From positions 2,046,001 to 2,110,000 of the forward strand of contig CP054189.1 in NCBI GenBank assembly GCA_015709495.1: a DNA stretch of 64,000 nucleotides, written 5' to 3'. The notes beneath the pieces were generated by a model. The model ran no database searches and was not told the origin of the DNA. It worked only from the letters and a program-made list of their open reading frames with translations. A program made the translations under genes and the position numbers. Source of the stretch: Chthonomonadaceae bacterium. Lineage in GTDB: Bacteria > Armatimonadota > Fimbriimonadia > Fimbriimonadales > Fimbriimonadaceae. Below are positions 7,757 through 15,995 of this stretch, piece after piece (the stretch's first letter is position 1; every line of letters begins with the position of its first letter).

Positions 7757-9052
7757 GTGGTGATCGCCGGGGCGGGTTTTGGGGGGTTGCAGGCTGCCCG
7801 CAGCCTTAGGCGGGTGCCAGTCGAAGTCCTCGTCATCGACCGCCAGAACCACCACCTGTTTCAACCGTTGCTCTACCAAGTGGCGACCGCTGGACTCTCG
7901 CCCGCCGACATCGCGGTTCCGATTCGGAGGCTTCTGCGAGGCCAAGAAAACGCGGAGGTCCTGATGGCGGAGGTTCGGGAGGTCGATGCCCAACAAAGCA
8001 TCGTTCGCCATTCGATGGGCGAGGTCCGTTACGATTATCTCGTTCTAGCGACGGGCGTTCGCCACGCCTATTTCGGGAACGACGCATGGGAAGCCGACGC
8101 GCCGGGACTCAAGACGCTCGATGACGCGGTGGCGATCCGCCGGAAAGTGCTCGTCGCTTTTGAGAGGGCCGAGGCTTCGACCGACCCCTCCGAGCGGGCG
8201 GGATGGCTGACCTTCGTCATCGTAGGCGGAGGCGCAACGGGGGTCGAACTTGCGGGTTCCCTCGCCGAACTCTCGCGCAGGGCGCTGTCATGGGATTTCC
8301 GCAGGATCGATCCGGCAGCAGCGCGAATCGTCCTCATCGAGGCCGGGGACCGGGTTATGGCCTCGTTCGACCCGAAGCTATCCCGCTTTACTTTGGAAGC
8401 ACTTGAGTCGTTGGGGGTGGAGACAAGGCTTGGAGCAAAAGTGACCGACGTTCACCCCGACGGAGTCGAGACCACCGAAGGCCGCATCGAAGCTCGAACG
8501 GTCATTTGGGCCGCAGGCGTCCAAGCCACTCGCGCTACGGGGTGGTTGGACGCGCCGCGGGACCGGGTCGGGCGCATCCGAGTGCTTCCCGATTGCCGGA
8601 TTCCAGGGCTTCCAAACCTCTTCGCCATCGGCGACGCGATGACCCTTAAGGGCTCTGAGGGGGAGCCCCTGCCGGGGATTGCCCAAGTCGCGATGCAGCA
8701 AGGGAAGTTTGTGGCAGGGGTGATCGCGCGCGAGGTTCGCGGACAGCGTCCGGCTGAGGCGTTTCGCTATAAGGACAAGGGCAATATGGCGACGATCGGC
8801 CGCCGCCTAGCCATCGCAGAACTCGGTTCGTTGCGACTCAAGGGCGCTCTTGCGTGGCTGATTTGGGTCTTCGTCCACATTTGGTACCTGATCGACTTTC
8901 AGAACCGCGTTCTGGTCTTCCTGAAGTGGATTTGGGCCTACGCCACCTTTCATCGGGGCGCGCGCCTGATTACGGGGGTGGACGCCGAGAGAGACCCGAA
9001 CCTCAGTAATCCACAGGACGAAGGTAATAGTCGCCGATCGAACTCGAACTGA
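7757..9052 (+). CDS. ndh: type II NADH dehydrogenase (NDH-2)
   Basis: About 431 residues. The N-terminal FAD-binding Rossmann motif is VIAGAGFGGLQAARSL. The family block HHLFQPLLYQVATAGLSP follows, then the NADH-binding motif FVIVGGGATGVELAGSL, and LFAIGDAM near the C-terminus. The last 60 residues contain a hydrophobic stretch (LAWLIWVFVHIWYLIDFQNR) for monotopic membrane attachment. The enzyme moves electrons from NADH to quinone without pumping protons. The only possible starts in frame are the GTG codons at 7757 and 7760, directly at the Rossmann strand, so the annotated N-terminus is unusually short. The 3' end overlaps the convergent nadE by 50 bp. Confidence 0.9.
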   Translation: MVIAGAGFGGLQAARSLRRVPVEVLVIDRQNHHLFQPLLYQVATAGLSPADIAVPIRRLLRGQENAEVLMAEVREVDAQQSIVRHSMGEVRYDYLVLATGVRHAYFGNDAWEADAPGLKTLDDAVAIRRKVLVAFERAEASTDPSERAGWLTFVIVGGGATGVELAGSLAELSRRALSWDFRRIDPAAARIVLIEAGDRVMASFDPKLSRFTLEALESLGVETRLGAKVTDVHPDGVETTEGRIEARTVIWAAGVQATRATGWLDAPRDRVGRIRVLPDCRIPGLPNLFAIGDAMTLKGSEGEPLPGIAQVAMQQGKFVAGVIAREVRGQRPAEAFRYKDKGNMATIGRRLAIAELGSLRLKGALAWLIWVFVHIWYLIDFQNRVLVFLKWIWAYATFHRGARLITGVDAERDPNLSNPQDEGNSRRSNSN

Positions 9053-9860
9053 GCATGGCGACCGTGGGGGGCCTGCGCTTCCAATGCGTCGCGTCGACCC
9101 AACGATCGACTTGAGTGACTTTTCGCTCCTCGAACCCCGCTTCGACGAGCAGCCTGGCGGGAAACCCCTTCATCCGGTAATGGAGGATCCGATCTGCCTC
9201 TTCGTAGGTGATCCCGAGGTCGCCTTCGTCGGTTTGGTCAGGCTCCAGGTCGGCGGTCGGCAGCTTCTTGCGGATGGGCTCGGGAACTTGTAGGTGCTCC
9301 GCCAATTGCCGGACCTGTGTCTTGAAAAGGTCGCCCAGCGGGTTGATTGGGGGCGAATCGTCGGCGTGCCATGTGAAATACCCGAACATCCTCTCGGTCT
9401 TGTTGCCCGTGCCGATGGGGAGCGCTCCCAGCTTGGCGGAGAGGTCGAAAAGCACGATCATCCGGGCTCGCGCGCAGACGTTGCCCAGCCTGCGAGGTGT
9501 CAGCGCTTCCCAATCCGCGTACCCGTCGACCATTCCTGTTATGTCCACGGTGAGCGCCTGCAAGCCCAGATGGTCGATCACGAGTTGCGCGTGGGTTAAG
9601 CTGTCCGGTGAAGAGGTCTTGTACGGCATTCGAACGGCAACGACATTGTCGGGCCCAAACGCCTGAGCGCAAAGGTAAGCTGTTACGGCGCTGTCGATCC
9701 CACCCGAAAGCCCGAGAACCGCTTGGGTGATACCCCGCCTCCTGATACACTCGTCTCGGAGGAACTGCACGAGCCACGTCGAAACGACCTCGGCGTTGAG
9801 GCGCAAAGGCTCGCTGGAGTGAGGGTCGATCTTCGAACTCCAAAAAACGGGCACGGCCAT
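9003..9860 (-). CDS. nadE: NAD+ synthase, ammonia-dependent type
   Basis: 285 residues from the ATG at 9860. The PP-loop LGLSGGIDSAVTAYL binds ATP for adenylation of nicotinate adenine dinucleotide. Further NadE motifs are RMPYKTSSPDSLTHA, IGTGNKTERMFGYFT and ADLEPDQTDEGDLGITYEEAD (split here). There is no N-terminal nitrilase domain, so the enzyme would use ammonia. A longer frame reaches 10037, but its first 59 residues are unlike any NadE. The promoter TTGCAA-17-TACCAT sits 7 nt before 9860 and supports the short form. The gene is convergent with and overlaps ndh, which also concerns NAD metabolism. Confidence 0.95.
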   Translation of the reverse strand: MAVPVFWSSKIDPHSSEPLRLNAEVVSTWLVQFLRDECIRRRGITQAVLGLSGGIDSAVTAYLCAQAFGPDNVVAVRMPYKTSSPDSLTHAQLVIDHLGLQALTVDITGMVDGYADWEALTPRRLGNVCARARMIVLFDLSAKLGALPIGTGNKTERMFGYFTWHADDSPPINPLGDLFKTQVRQLAEHLQVPEPIRKKLPTADLEPDQTDEGDLGITYEEADRILHYRMKGFPARLLVEAGFEERKVTQVDRWVDATHWKRRPPTVAMLSSSSIGDYYLRPVDY

Positions 9861-9867
9861 GAACGAG

Positions 9868-9896
9868 ATGGTACTTCGACCCGTCCGAGTTTGCAA
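9868..9896 (-). promoter_or_regulatory. nadE promoter
   Basis: On the minus strand TTGCAA (-35, 9891-9896) and TACCAT (-10, 9868-9873) are separated by exactly 17 nt. The -10 ends 7 nt before the ATG at 9860, predicting a leaderless nadE mRNA. This is one of the two best -35/-10 pairs in the window. Confidence 0.6.
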
Positions 9897-10048
9897 CTTG
9901 CGGCCAACTGAGCAAACCGCTGGGAGGGCACAAAGTCCCCCCTCTGCAAGACAATCTGAACGGCGGACCAATATGTGCAGTACATTTAGAAAGACCTCTC
10001 GCGGCCCCGTCCCATTCGCCGAAGGCGTCGCGACCAAGGAGAAACCGA

Positions 10049-10240
10049 ATGTCTGGTAGCTTGAAACTCGGTGTAGTCCTCATTCTCGGAGTGATCGGCG
10101 TTGCCCTCGCGATCAGCGTCCTCAAGAGCTTGATAAACCTGATCATGCCCATCGCGATCGTCGCGGGCGTGGGCCTGATCCTGTACGGCCTGATCAATCG
10201 CAAGGCCCTCGGCGGGTCAGGTCGGCGCTACCTGCCTTAG
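10049..10240 (+). CDS. small membrane protein, 63 residues, unknown
   Basis: The product has two hydrophobic stretches (about residues 6-26 and 30-49: VVLILGVIGVALAISVL, IMPIAIVAGVGLILYGL) and a basic C-terminus (NRKALGGSGRRYLP). This suggests a two-helix inner-membrane protein with both ends inside. A good AAGGAG Shine-Dalgarno lies 7-12 nt before the ATG. It starts 188 bp from the divergent nadE and 54 bp before the penicillin acylase gene. I recognise no family. Confidence 0.65.
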   Translation: MSGSLKLGVVLILGVIGVALAISVLKSLINLIMPIAIVAGVGLILYGLINRKALGGSGRRYLP

Positions 10241-10294
10241 CGAATCGCCTTCTAACGTCACTTCACGCCTTGGCCCGAGGGTAAAACTCGGACC

Positions 10295-12571
10295 ATGCTT
10301 GTCTCCCTGATCTCTGCGGCGCTCTCCCTTTCGTGGATCGCGCAAGACGCCACTCCCATCGAGCGCGACACGTACGGAGTCCCCCACATCTATTCGTCCT
10401 CGCTCGAGGAAGCCTTCTTCTATGCAGGTTTTGCTTGCGCGGAAGACCGCCTATGGCAGATGGAAATGAGCCGGAGGCTTGCGAGGGGGAGTCTCGCCGA
10501 AGTATTGGGCGCTTCTCGCGCCGCGGCCGACCAGACGGCGGCTGCCTCGCGGTACACCGACGAAGAGCTCAAAGAGCAATTCGACCAACTCTCTCAACGC
10601 GCTCAGACGATCTTTGAGAGTTACGCCAAGGGGGTCAACGCCTACATTCAGCTCGCCCGCTCGTCGGACACCTTGCCCCCAGACTACGGCGCCAATGGAT
10701 TCGAGCCTGCGCCTTGGACCGTAGAGGATTCTGCCGCCATCGCCATTCGACTCTTTCAGATGTTCGGACGCCGAGACCCGGGTGAGTTGAGGGCGCTGGC
10801 CCTCCTTACGTACCTCAAGACCCAACCCATTAAGGACCAGCTTCCTGACGTGCTTGATGACTTCCTCTGGCAAAACGAACCTACCTCGCCCACCACGGTG
10901 CAGGCCGAGGACGACCCGCTCGCCAAGGACCCTCCGAAGCTGTTCTCCTTCACGCGCAAGGACACCGAAAGGCACCTCGCAGCCTTACCCAACGTGAGCC
11001 TCTTGGAGTTGCTTCCCGCAGTACTCGCCCAAGACGAGCGGGAGCTTCTTGCCGTGGCCCAAGAGCTTGCCGTTCCCTACAAGACGGGCAGTTACGCGGT
11101 CGCAGTTGCCCCGAAGCGGTCGGCGACGCGCTCGCCCCTTCTCCTTTCTGGGCCCCAGATGGGGTTTCAAACCCCCTCCATCGTTCACGAAATGTCGATT
11201 TCCGCGCCCGGCTATATGGCCGCAGGGATGGACGTCCCGGGCGTGCCGGGAATTGCCGTGGGCCATTCTCCTTCGGCTGCGTGGGGTCTAACCACCGGCG
11301 TAGCGGACACGGACGACATCTTCTACTTCGAGTCTCCCCAAACCGGGAAGTACCTATTCGAGGGCGAGGAGAGGACGATCGAGGAGGTTCCGATGGCGAT
11401 CAAGGTGAAGGACCAGCCTGACCTTTCGACCGTCCAGAAGCGCACGATGTGGGGGCCGGTCGTGCTCGAATCCCGCAGCACCAAGACGGTGTTCTGCAGG
11501 AGATCGGCGAGTTGGATGAAGGAGTTGCTTTCCGTCGACGCCATGCTCGCCGCGGCGTCGGCAAAGAAGCCCGAGGACCTCGACTCCCTAGCGGAGTCCG
11601 CAACCGTCAACTTCAACCTGATCGCCGCGTTTGCGACGGGCGATATCTCGTATCGGTACGTGGGGTACGTGCCGGTAAGAAAGCCCGGCTGGGATTCTCG
11701 GTTGCCCCTGCCTGCGAGCCGCGCCACGGATTGGAGCGGCAGGCTTCAAGCGACCCAAATGCCTCGGGTCGACAACCCGGCGTCGGGCTTGATCGTGAAC
11801 TGGAATAACAAACCCATAGCTTGGTGGCCCAACGGCGATACCCCCGCGTGGGGGAGGCTCTTCCGAGTGAGCGCGCTCCAGCGCAGGCTGAGCGCCCCTT
11901 CGTTAAGCGTGTCCGATCTCGAACTTGCGGTCTTCATGATCGCGCGGGAAGACCCCGACTGGACCGAGCTTGCGAAACTCATCCTTCCTGCGCTCCGTGA
12001 GGCGGCGTATCTAGGCACGCTATCTGACGCCGCGAATTATTTGCAGAGCTGGAACGGCTTGACGATCTCCGGTTCGCAAGGCGCGAGCCTCTACTCGGCC
12101 TTGCTCGATGCGCTTCGGCCCGCGATCGTGTCCCCGAAAGCGGGCAGGTTCATGACGCCGGACTTGATGCGACTGGCGGTTCAACCCTCGGTGCTGTTGA
12201 AGGCCCTGGAGCGCTCCACTCGGGTCGACTACCTGGGGGAAAAGTCCGGCAACGAGATTGTGCGGGAGGCTTTTGAGAAGGCGGCGCAGACCCTTTCCAC
12301 CCGACGGGGTTCCGACCCCGGCCTCTGGGGATTTCGGCCGGGAGGCATCGCTCTAAGGACGGAACCCCCGATCCCTTATAGCAACCGAGGGACGTTCCTC
12401 CAGATCGTCGAAGTGCGGAATCGGCCCGTGGGAAGAAGCGTTCTGCCGCCGGGGAACGCCGAGTCGGGCGAACACAGCTCCGATCAAATCCCGCTGGCGA
12501 GAGCGTGGACCTATAAGCCCATGAGAATACGGCCCGCTCAGGCCGGTGGAGGTCCCGCAGGAGGGCGCTGA
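10295..12571 (+). CDS. penicillin acylase family protein (N-terminal-nucleophile amidohydrolase)
   Basis: 758 residues with a short hydrophobic N-terminus (LVSLISAALSLSWIAQ) that may be a signal peptide. The alpha-chain motif IERDTYGVPHIYS ... GFACAEDRLWQMEMSRR is typical. The likely autocatalytic nucleophile is Ser266 in KTGSYAVAV, followed by SPLLLSGPQMG and PGVPGIAVGHSPSAAWGLT, which match the start of the beta chain. Relatives hydrolyse acyl groups from beta-lactams, acyl-homoserine lactones or N-acyl amino acids after self-cleavage in the periplasm; the substrate cannot be told here. The start has TAAAACT 6 nt upstream. It is probably a single gene, followed by tRNA-Glu. Confidence 0.88.
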   Translation: MLVSLISAALSLSWIAQDATPIERDTYGVPHIYSSSLEEAFFYAGFACAEDRLWQMEMSRRLARGSLAEVLGASRAAADQTAAASRYTDEELKEQFDQLSQRAQTIFESYAKGVNAYIQLARSSDTLPPDYGANGFEPAPWTVEDSAAIAIRLFQMFGRRDPGELRALALLTYLKTQPIKDQLPDVLDDFLWQNEPTSPTTVQAEDDPLAKDPPKLFSFTRKDTERHLAALPNVSLLELLPAVLAQDERELLAVAQELAVPYKTGSYAVAVAPKRSATRSPLLLSGPQMGFQTPSIVHEMSISAPGYMAAGMDVPGVPGIAVGHSPSAAWGLTTGVADTDDIFYFESPQTGKYLFEGEERTIEEVPMAIKVKDQPDLSTVQKRTMWGPVVLESRSTKTVFCRRSASWMKELLSVDAMLAAASAKKPEDLDSLAESATVNFNLIAAFATGDISYRYVGYVPVRKPGWDSRLPLPASRATDWSGRLQATQMPRVDNPASGLIVNWNNKPIAWWPNGDTPAWGRLFRVSALQRRLSAPSLSVSDLELAVFMIAREDPDWTELAKLILPALREAAYLGTLSDAANYLQSWNGLTISGSQGASLYSALLDALRPAIVSPKAGRFMTPDLMRLAVQPSVLLKALERSTRVDYLGEKSGNEIVREAFEKAAQTLSTRRGSDPGLWGFRPGGIALRTEPPIPYSNRGTFLQIVEVRNRPVGRSVLPPGNAESGEHSSDQIPLARAWTYKPMRIRPAQAGGGPAGGR

Positions 12572-12616
12572 ATCGCGCGGTTTGGAGTCGATTTGGGTAG
12601 ACTGAACCCTCTGAGC

Positions 12617-12692
12617 GGTCCCGTCGTCTAGCGGTTAGGACATCGCCCTCTCAAGGCGAAGGTCGCGGGTTCGAATCCCGTCGGGACTACCA
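12617..12692 (+). tRNA. tRNA-Glu (CTC)
   Basis: A complete 76-nt cloverleaf with encoded CCA. The acceptor stem GGTCCCG / CGGGACT closes with a G1-U72 wobble. The D arm contains TCTAGCGGTTAGGA, the anticodon stem TCGCC/GGCGA holds the loop CTCTCAA with anticodon CTC (reads GAG), and the T arm is GCGGG-TTCGAAT-CCCGT. It is the only tRNA gene I find in the window. Confidence 0.95.
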
Positions 12693-12706
12693 ATGTTTCA
12701 ACCTAC

Positions 12707-12742
12707 GAAGCCGGCGAGCCCCACAAGGGAGCCGCCGGCTTC
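12707..12742 (+). terminator. hairpin after tRNA-Glu
   Basis: A 10-bp perfect stem, GAAGCCGGCG / CGCCGGCTTC, with a 16-nt loop lies 14 nt after the tRNA. It lacks a clear T tract, so it may be a processing or Rho-assisted terminator. Confidence 0.45.
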
Positions 12743-12769
12743 TGGCATGTCAGTCTTGCGTTTGTCGTT

Positions 12770-12865
12770 CTATCTCAGGTCTGCCGCCGTCGCGTCCTTA
12801 TAAAGGCGCCAAGCGCCTACGGCCGATGCGACAGCCAAGATCAGGGCGATCCAGTGGTACAACAT
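12770..12865 (-). CDS. 31-residue membrane peptide with a very strong ribosome-binding site
   Basis: On the minus strand an ATG at 12865 is preceded by AGGAGGGGG, an almost ideal Shine-Dalgarno at normal spacing. The product begins MLYHWIALILAVASAVGAW and ends RLYKDATAADLR. It has one hydrophobic helix (residues about 4-19) and a short basic/polar tail, a typical single-pass small membrane protein. It occupies the 372-bp gap between tRNA-Glu and rpsT. I know of no family. The rest of the gap (12866-13064) shows no gene. Confidence 0.5.
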   Translation of the reverse strand: MLYHWIALILAVASAVGAWRLYKDATAADLR

Positions 12866-13064
12866 TCCCCCTCCTATCCCACGTCTCGCGTTGTCTTACA
12901 CTCGCTATTTGCCTTGAAAACGGAGGGAGTTCCCTGGCATTCCGAACGGGAGAAGGGAAGTCTGGCACCCTTGCTGTCGGCGAAGTTGCCAGCCAGCAAA
13001 ACAGGGGAGCCAATAGGACCCTGAAATCGAAACCGACGCAATCCGGCAGCGCCGGAGCGGGCCG

Positions 13065-13337
13065 CTACTCGCCGGATGCGGTCTTGTTCACGAGCTTGGC
13101 GATGCGGGACTTGCGCCGCGCCGCCTGGTTCTTGTGGATGATGCCGTGCTCAGAGGCCTTGTCGAGCATCCGAGCAGCGGCCTGTAGCGCCTTCTGCATC
13201 GCTTCGGGGTCGCCACCCTCGGCGGCCTTTCGGACGTTCTTCACATAGGTCTTCAGGGCGCTTTTCGCCGACAGATTCCGGGCTCGGCGCTTGGCCGACC
13301 TCCGAAGGTCCTTTTTCGATGATTTCAGATTAGCCAT
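13065..13337 (-). CDS. rpsT: 30S ribosomal protein bS20
   Basis: 90 residues, very basic and helical. MANLKSSKKDLRRSAKRRAR at the N-terminus and GIIHKNQAARRKSRIAKLVN near the C-terminus are the standard bS20 signatures. The protein binds the 5' domain and h44 of 16S rRNA early in 30S assembly. It lies 36 bp from the start side of the next minus-strand gene's end and is probably transcribed separately. A TATAAC box is 17 nt before the ATG, giving a short leader. Confidence 0.97.
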   Translation of the reverse strand: MANLKSSKKDLRRSAKRRARNLSAKSALKTYVKNVRKAAEGGDPEAMQKALQAAARMLDKASEHGIIHKNQAARRKSRIAKLVNKTASGE

Positions 13338-13373
13338 GGTTGCTGCGAATGCGAGTTATACCCGACGTGGGCC

Positions 13374-15191
13374 TCACTTCTTGATGAACTTCTTCTTCGT
13401 CTTGTCGAACCCGAGATCGACCTTCTTGCCGTCGTAGTGCCAGACCGGCGATCCCGAACGCTGATAGAAGCACTGGTAGCTGCTGAGAAGCGATGCCACC
13501 AATCGACGGGTCGAACGGCGAATCACGTTGACCTCGGCGAGAATCGTCAGGAAGTCCGCGCCCTTGTGCCAGTGCGCCATCACTTCAATGAGCACGTCCT
13601 TGGTACTCATACCGTCGCTCCTCGATTGGATTTCGCGAAGCTGTTCCATTCGCTGCGGGCTGATGAAGAGCAGCGGGTCGGCTTGGTCTTCCCATGCGAA
13701 CTCGAACACGTTGGGGCGATCGGTCTTGGTTATGTTGAACACCGCGCCGCTCTCCACAGGCTGCTCGAACCACCAGTCGATCAAGTTGTAAAGAAGTCGA
13801 GCTTCGAGGTTGGCCCAAGCCTGAAGTTCGCGGCCTTGGGTGTCGATGAAGATCAGCTCTTGAATCTTCGGCTCAGCTCCGAGAAAACCCGTCGGCATCT
13901 GGCACAGGGGGAACGTCCCCAGTTCACGATGAATCGACTTCAGCACGAGCCTAAGCGTGGCGGGCATCGTTTTCGGCGCAGGGAGCGAGTCCTCGTCGAG
14001 AACGTCGGTCGCAAGCGGGTGCGTGAGCAGTTTGCGAAGAGAGGTGCTGAGGCCCTCGTCGGTGAGTTCGACGTCGATCGGCTCGCCTTCCTCATCGACT
14101 GCGCTGCTCACGACGAATCGGAACGGGTCAGGAACCGAGTAAATGAAGTCGGGCGCGGATTCCGGCTTGCGGAATCGATCGCCCCCGACCCACCAGACCT
14201 TTCCGCTCTCGCGCAAGGCGTCGACCACGTTCGCCATATCGTCGGGGAACGTCTTGCTCATCGGTGTGATCTCGTAGGTCTCTTCAAGGAGCTTGGTCAC
14301 CGTAATGGATTCGGGCGCGCCGAGGATCTTCGCGGTCATCTCCTTGATGTCCGCTGCCTTGACTTCAATCGGCGCAGCGTCTTCGAGCTGAACCGACGGG
14401 GCCAACTTCTGGGCCACCTTCGTCGCGGAAGTGATCCAACCCTTGACGTCCGATTCCGCGTGCATGACGCCGTCGCCCCCATAGACGAACCCGGGGGCTG
14501 CGATAAGCCGAGAGAAGAACTCTCGCGCATCGTAGAGCCTGTGGGCTTTCGGGTCTTGAGGGTTGAGAGAAAGCCAAGCGACCGCTCCCAGAATCTTCGC
14601 GCTCATCGGGGCGGCAGCCTTGAGGGCCTGAACGGCGCAGTCCTTGGCGCGCCAATCGACGCCAGACAGCTTCTTAGCGGCCGCCTCCACGTCCTTGGCG
14701 TCAACCTGATTGAGGGCATAGGCCCGTTCGAGCGTCTCACCGCTCGCTTGAAATGCCCACTCCGCCAAAGCGACCTGGTCGTCATCGGTGTACAGGAACA
14801 GCGCGCTTCCCTTGATGATGCGAATCAGCCGCTCGGGCGACCAGTCTTGCGATTCGGGCCGAATCCAAGAAAGCTCTTGCGCTAGGCTCTCGATCGGCAT
14901 CGGGCCGCCAAATCGTTCGAGCGTGACTTGAATTGCGCGAACGAACGGGGCCTCGGCCGACTCGATGCGCGACGTCGGGATCCACTTTCGGTCGTGATAA
15001 GCGAAGCGCTCCGAGTTCGTCGCGAGCAACGATTTCAGCGCATCGAGGCCCAGACCATGAGGGCCCAGCTTCTCGGCAAGCTCACCCAGCCGGACAGCGC
15101 CCTCCATCGTCGTTAGCTCTTGGAGGATCAGCCGATCGGCATACGATCGCGCGCTCAATTCTTCGGGACGTAAGGAAGTCGGATTCGCCAC
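13374..15191 (-). CDS. large protein of unknown function with probable winged-helix segments
   Basis: 605 residues from a GTG at 15191 (an ATG at 15191+24 adds 8 residues but has no ribosome site, while GAGGT lies 7-11 nt before the GTG). Residues about 15-75 (LILQELTTMEGAVRLGEL ... SERFAYHDRKWIPT) and about 80-145 (FGGPMPIESLAQELS ... DDQVALAEWAF) each look like a helix-helix-helix-beta wing, suggesting tandem winged-helix domains. No catalytic motif, signal peptide or membrane segment is seen. The C-terminus is lysine-rich (DKTKKKFIKK). Codon use is like the neighbours, so it is a resident gene. I do not recognise the family. It could be a DNA-binding or RNA-polymerase-associated protein, but that is only a guess. 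Confidence 0.75.
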   Translation of the reverse strand: MANPTSLRPEELSARSYADRLILQELTTMEGAVRLGELAEKLGPHGLGLDALKSLLATNSERFAYHDRKWIPTSRIESAEAPFVRAIQVTLERFGGPMPIESLAQELSWIRPESQDWSPERLIRIIKGSALFLYTDDDQVALAEWAFQASGETLERAYALNQVDAKDVEAAAKKLSGVDWRAKDCAVQALKAAAPMSAKILGAVAWLSLNPQDPKAHRLYDAREFFSRLIAAPGFVYGGDGVMHAESDVKGWITSATKVAQKLAPSVQLEDAAPIEVKAADIKEMTAKILGAPESITVTKLLEETYEITPMSKTFPDDMANVVDALRESGKVWWVGGDRFRKPESAPDFIYSVPDPFRFVVSSAVDEEGEPIDVELTDEGLSTSLRKLLTHPLATDVLDEDSLPAPKTMPATLRLVLKSIHRELGTFPLCQMPTGFLGAEPKIQELIFIDTQGRELQAWANLEARLLYNLIDWWFEQPVESGAVFNITKTDRPNVFEFAWEDQADPLLFISPQRMEQLREIQSRSDGMSTKDVLIEVMAHWHKGADFLTILAEVNVIRRSTRRLVASLLSSYQCFYQRSGSPVWHYDGKKVDLGFDKTKKKFIKK

Positions 15192-15306
15192 GGTGTAACC
15201 TCGCGTCAATACCATAGACGCAAGGCAAAATTATGGCACATTCGCGGTCCTGAACGTCTACAACAAGTTTTGAGGTAGCATCCGGGCTGCAAGGGCGCAC
15301 TGAATC

Positions 15307-15981
15307 ATGAGGCCGCGCGGGTTCACACTGGTCGAGATTCTCGTGGTGATTGGCATTATCGCCATTGTGTCCGCCATCGTGTTTCCCGCGGTGATCCGAG
15401 CCAAGCGTTCTGCGTCGCAAGCCCACTGCATCTCGAACCTCGGGCAGGCGGGCAAGTCCATGATGATGTACATGTCCGACTTCGATGATCAGTTTCCGAA
15501 CGGCGTCGATTGCGTGGATAAGTACCGCCCTGAGATATGGGCGCCCTACCCTCAATGGCAAGCCCTCATCACCGTCCTGCCGCTCATGCATCAACTGCTC
15601 CAGCCTTACGTGAAGAGCTTCGAGATCTTTCGCTGCCCGAACGACCTCGGCACAAAGGTCGTGGACAACCACTATGACCTGGAGTTTCTGAGTTCGCCCT
15701 CTCTGTATGCGACTTATGGGTCCAGCTACTTCTACCGCACCGAACTCACGTTCCGACGTATCCCGCACACCGCCCTCCAAAACCCGGCCGCGATCAACAT
15801 GCTGTTCGACGCGGCGGGCCATTGGCATTCCGGAGAACGAGAGCTGCGCCTCGGCATGAGCATGGAGGACTACCGGTCTACGGTCAACAAATTCCGCTAC
15901 AACATCCTTTTCGCCGACATGCACGTCAAGTCATCGACCTTCGGAGACCTTCAGAGAGCTTGGTCGATCGACGTTCAGTAG
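15307..15981 (+). CDS. prepilin-like protein with N-terminal methylation motif (DUF1559-like)
   Basis: 224 residues. The type IV prepilin-like N-terminus is MRPRG-FTLVEILVVIGIIA: cleavage after Gly5, Glu at mature position 5, then one hydrophobic helix. The following ASQAHCISNLGQAGKSMMMYMSDFDD and the C-terminal ILFADMHVKSS (an H-x9-DG-like end) are as in the abundant DUF1559-type pseudopilins of Planctomycetes and Armatimonadota. These are processed by prepilin peptidase and sit at the cell surface or in a secretion pseudopilus. It starts 115 bp from the divergent unknown gene and is followed after 14 bp by the amidohydrolase gene. Confidence 0.88.
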   Translation: MRPRGFTLVEILVVIGIIAIVSAIVFPAVIRAKRSASQAHCISNLGQAGKSMMMYMSDFDDQFPNGVDCVDKYRPEIWAPYPQWQALITVLPLMHQLLQPYVKSFEIFRCPNDLGTKVVDNHYDLEFLSSPSLYATYGSSYFYRTELTFRRIPHTALQNPAAINMLFDAAGHWHSGERELRLGMSMEDYRSTVNKFRYNILFADMHVKSSTFGDLQRAWSIDVQ

Positions 15982-15995
15982 CGCGGCCGTACGGC

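Noticed and set aside
9861-10037. N-terminal extension of nadE to an ATG at 10037
   Set aside because: The extra 59 residues are not NadE-like and lie upstream of a good promoter placed 7 nt before the ATG at 9860.
13437-14885. 482-codon plus-strand frame opposite the 605-residue unknown gene
   Set aside because: It is an antisense shadow, very rich in Arg and His with no domain. The minus strand has a better start and a more protein-like composition.
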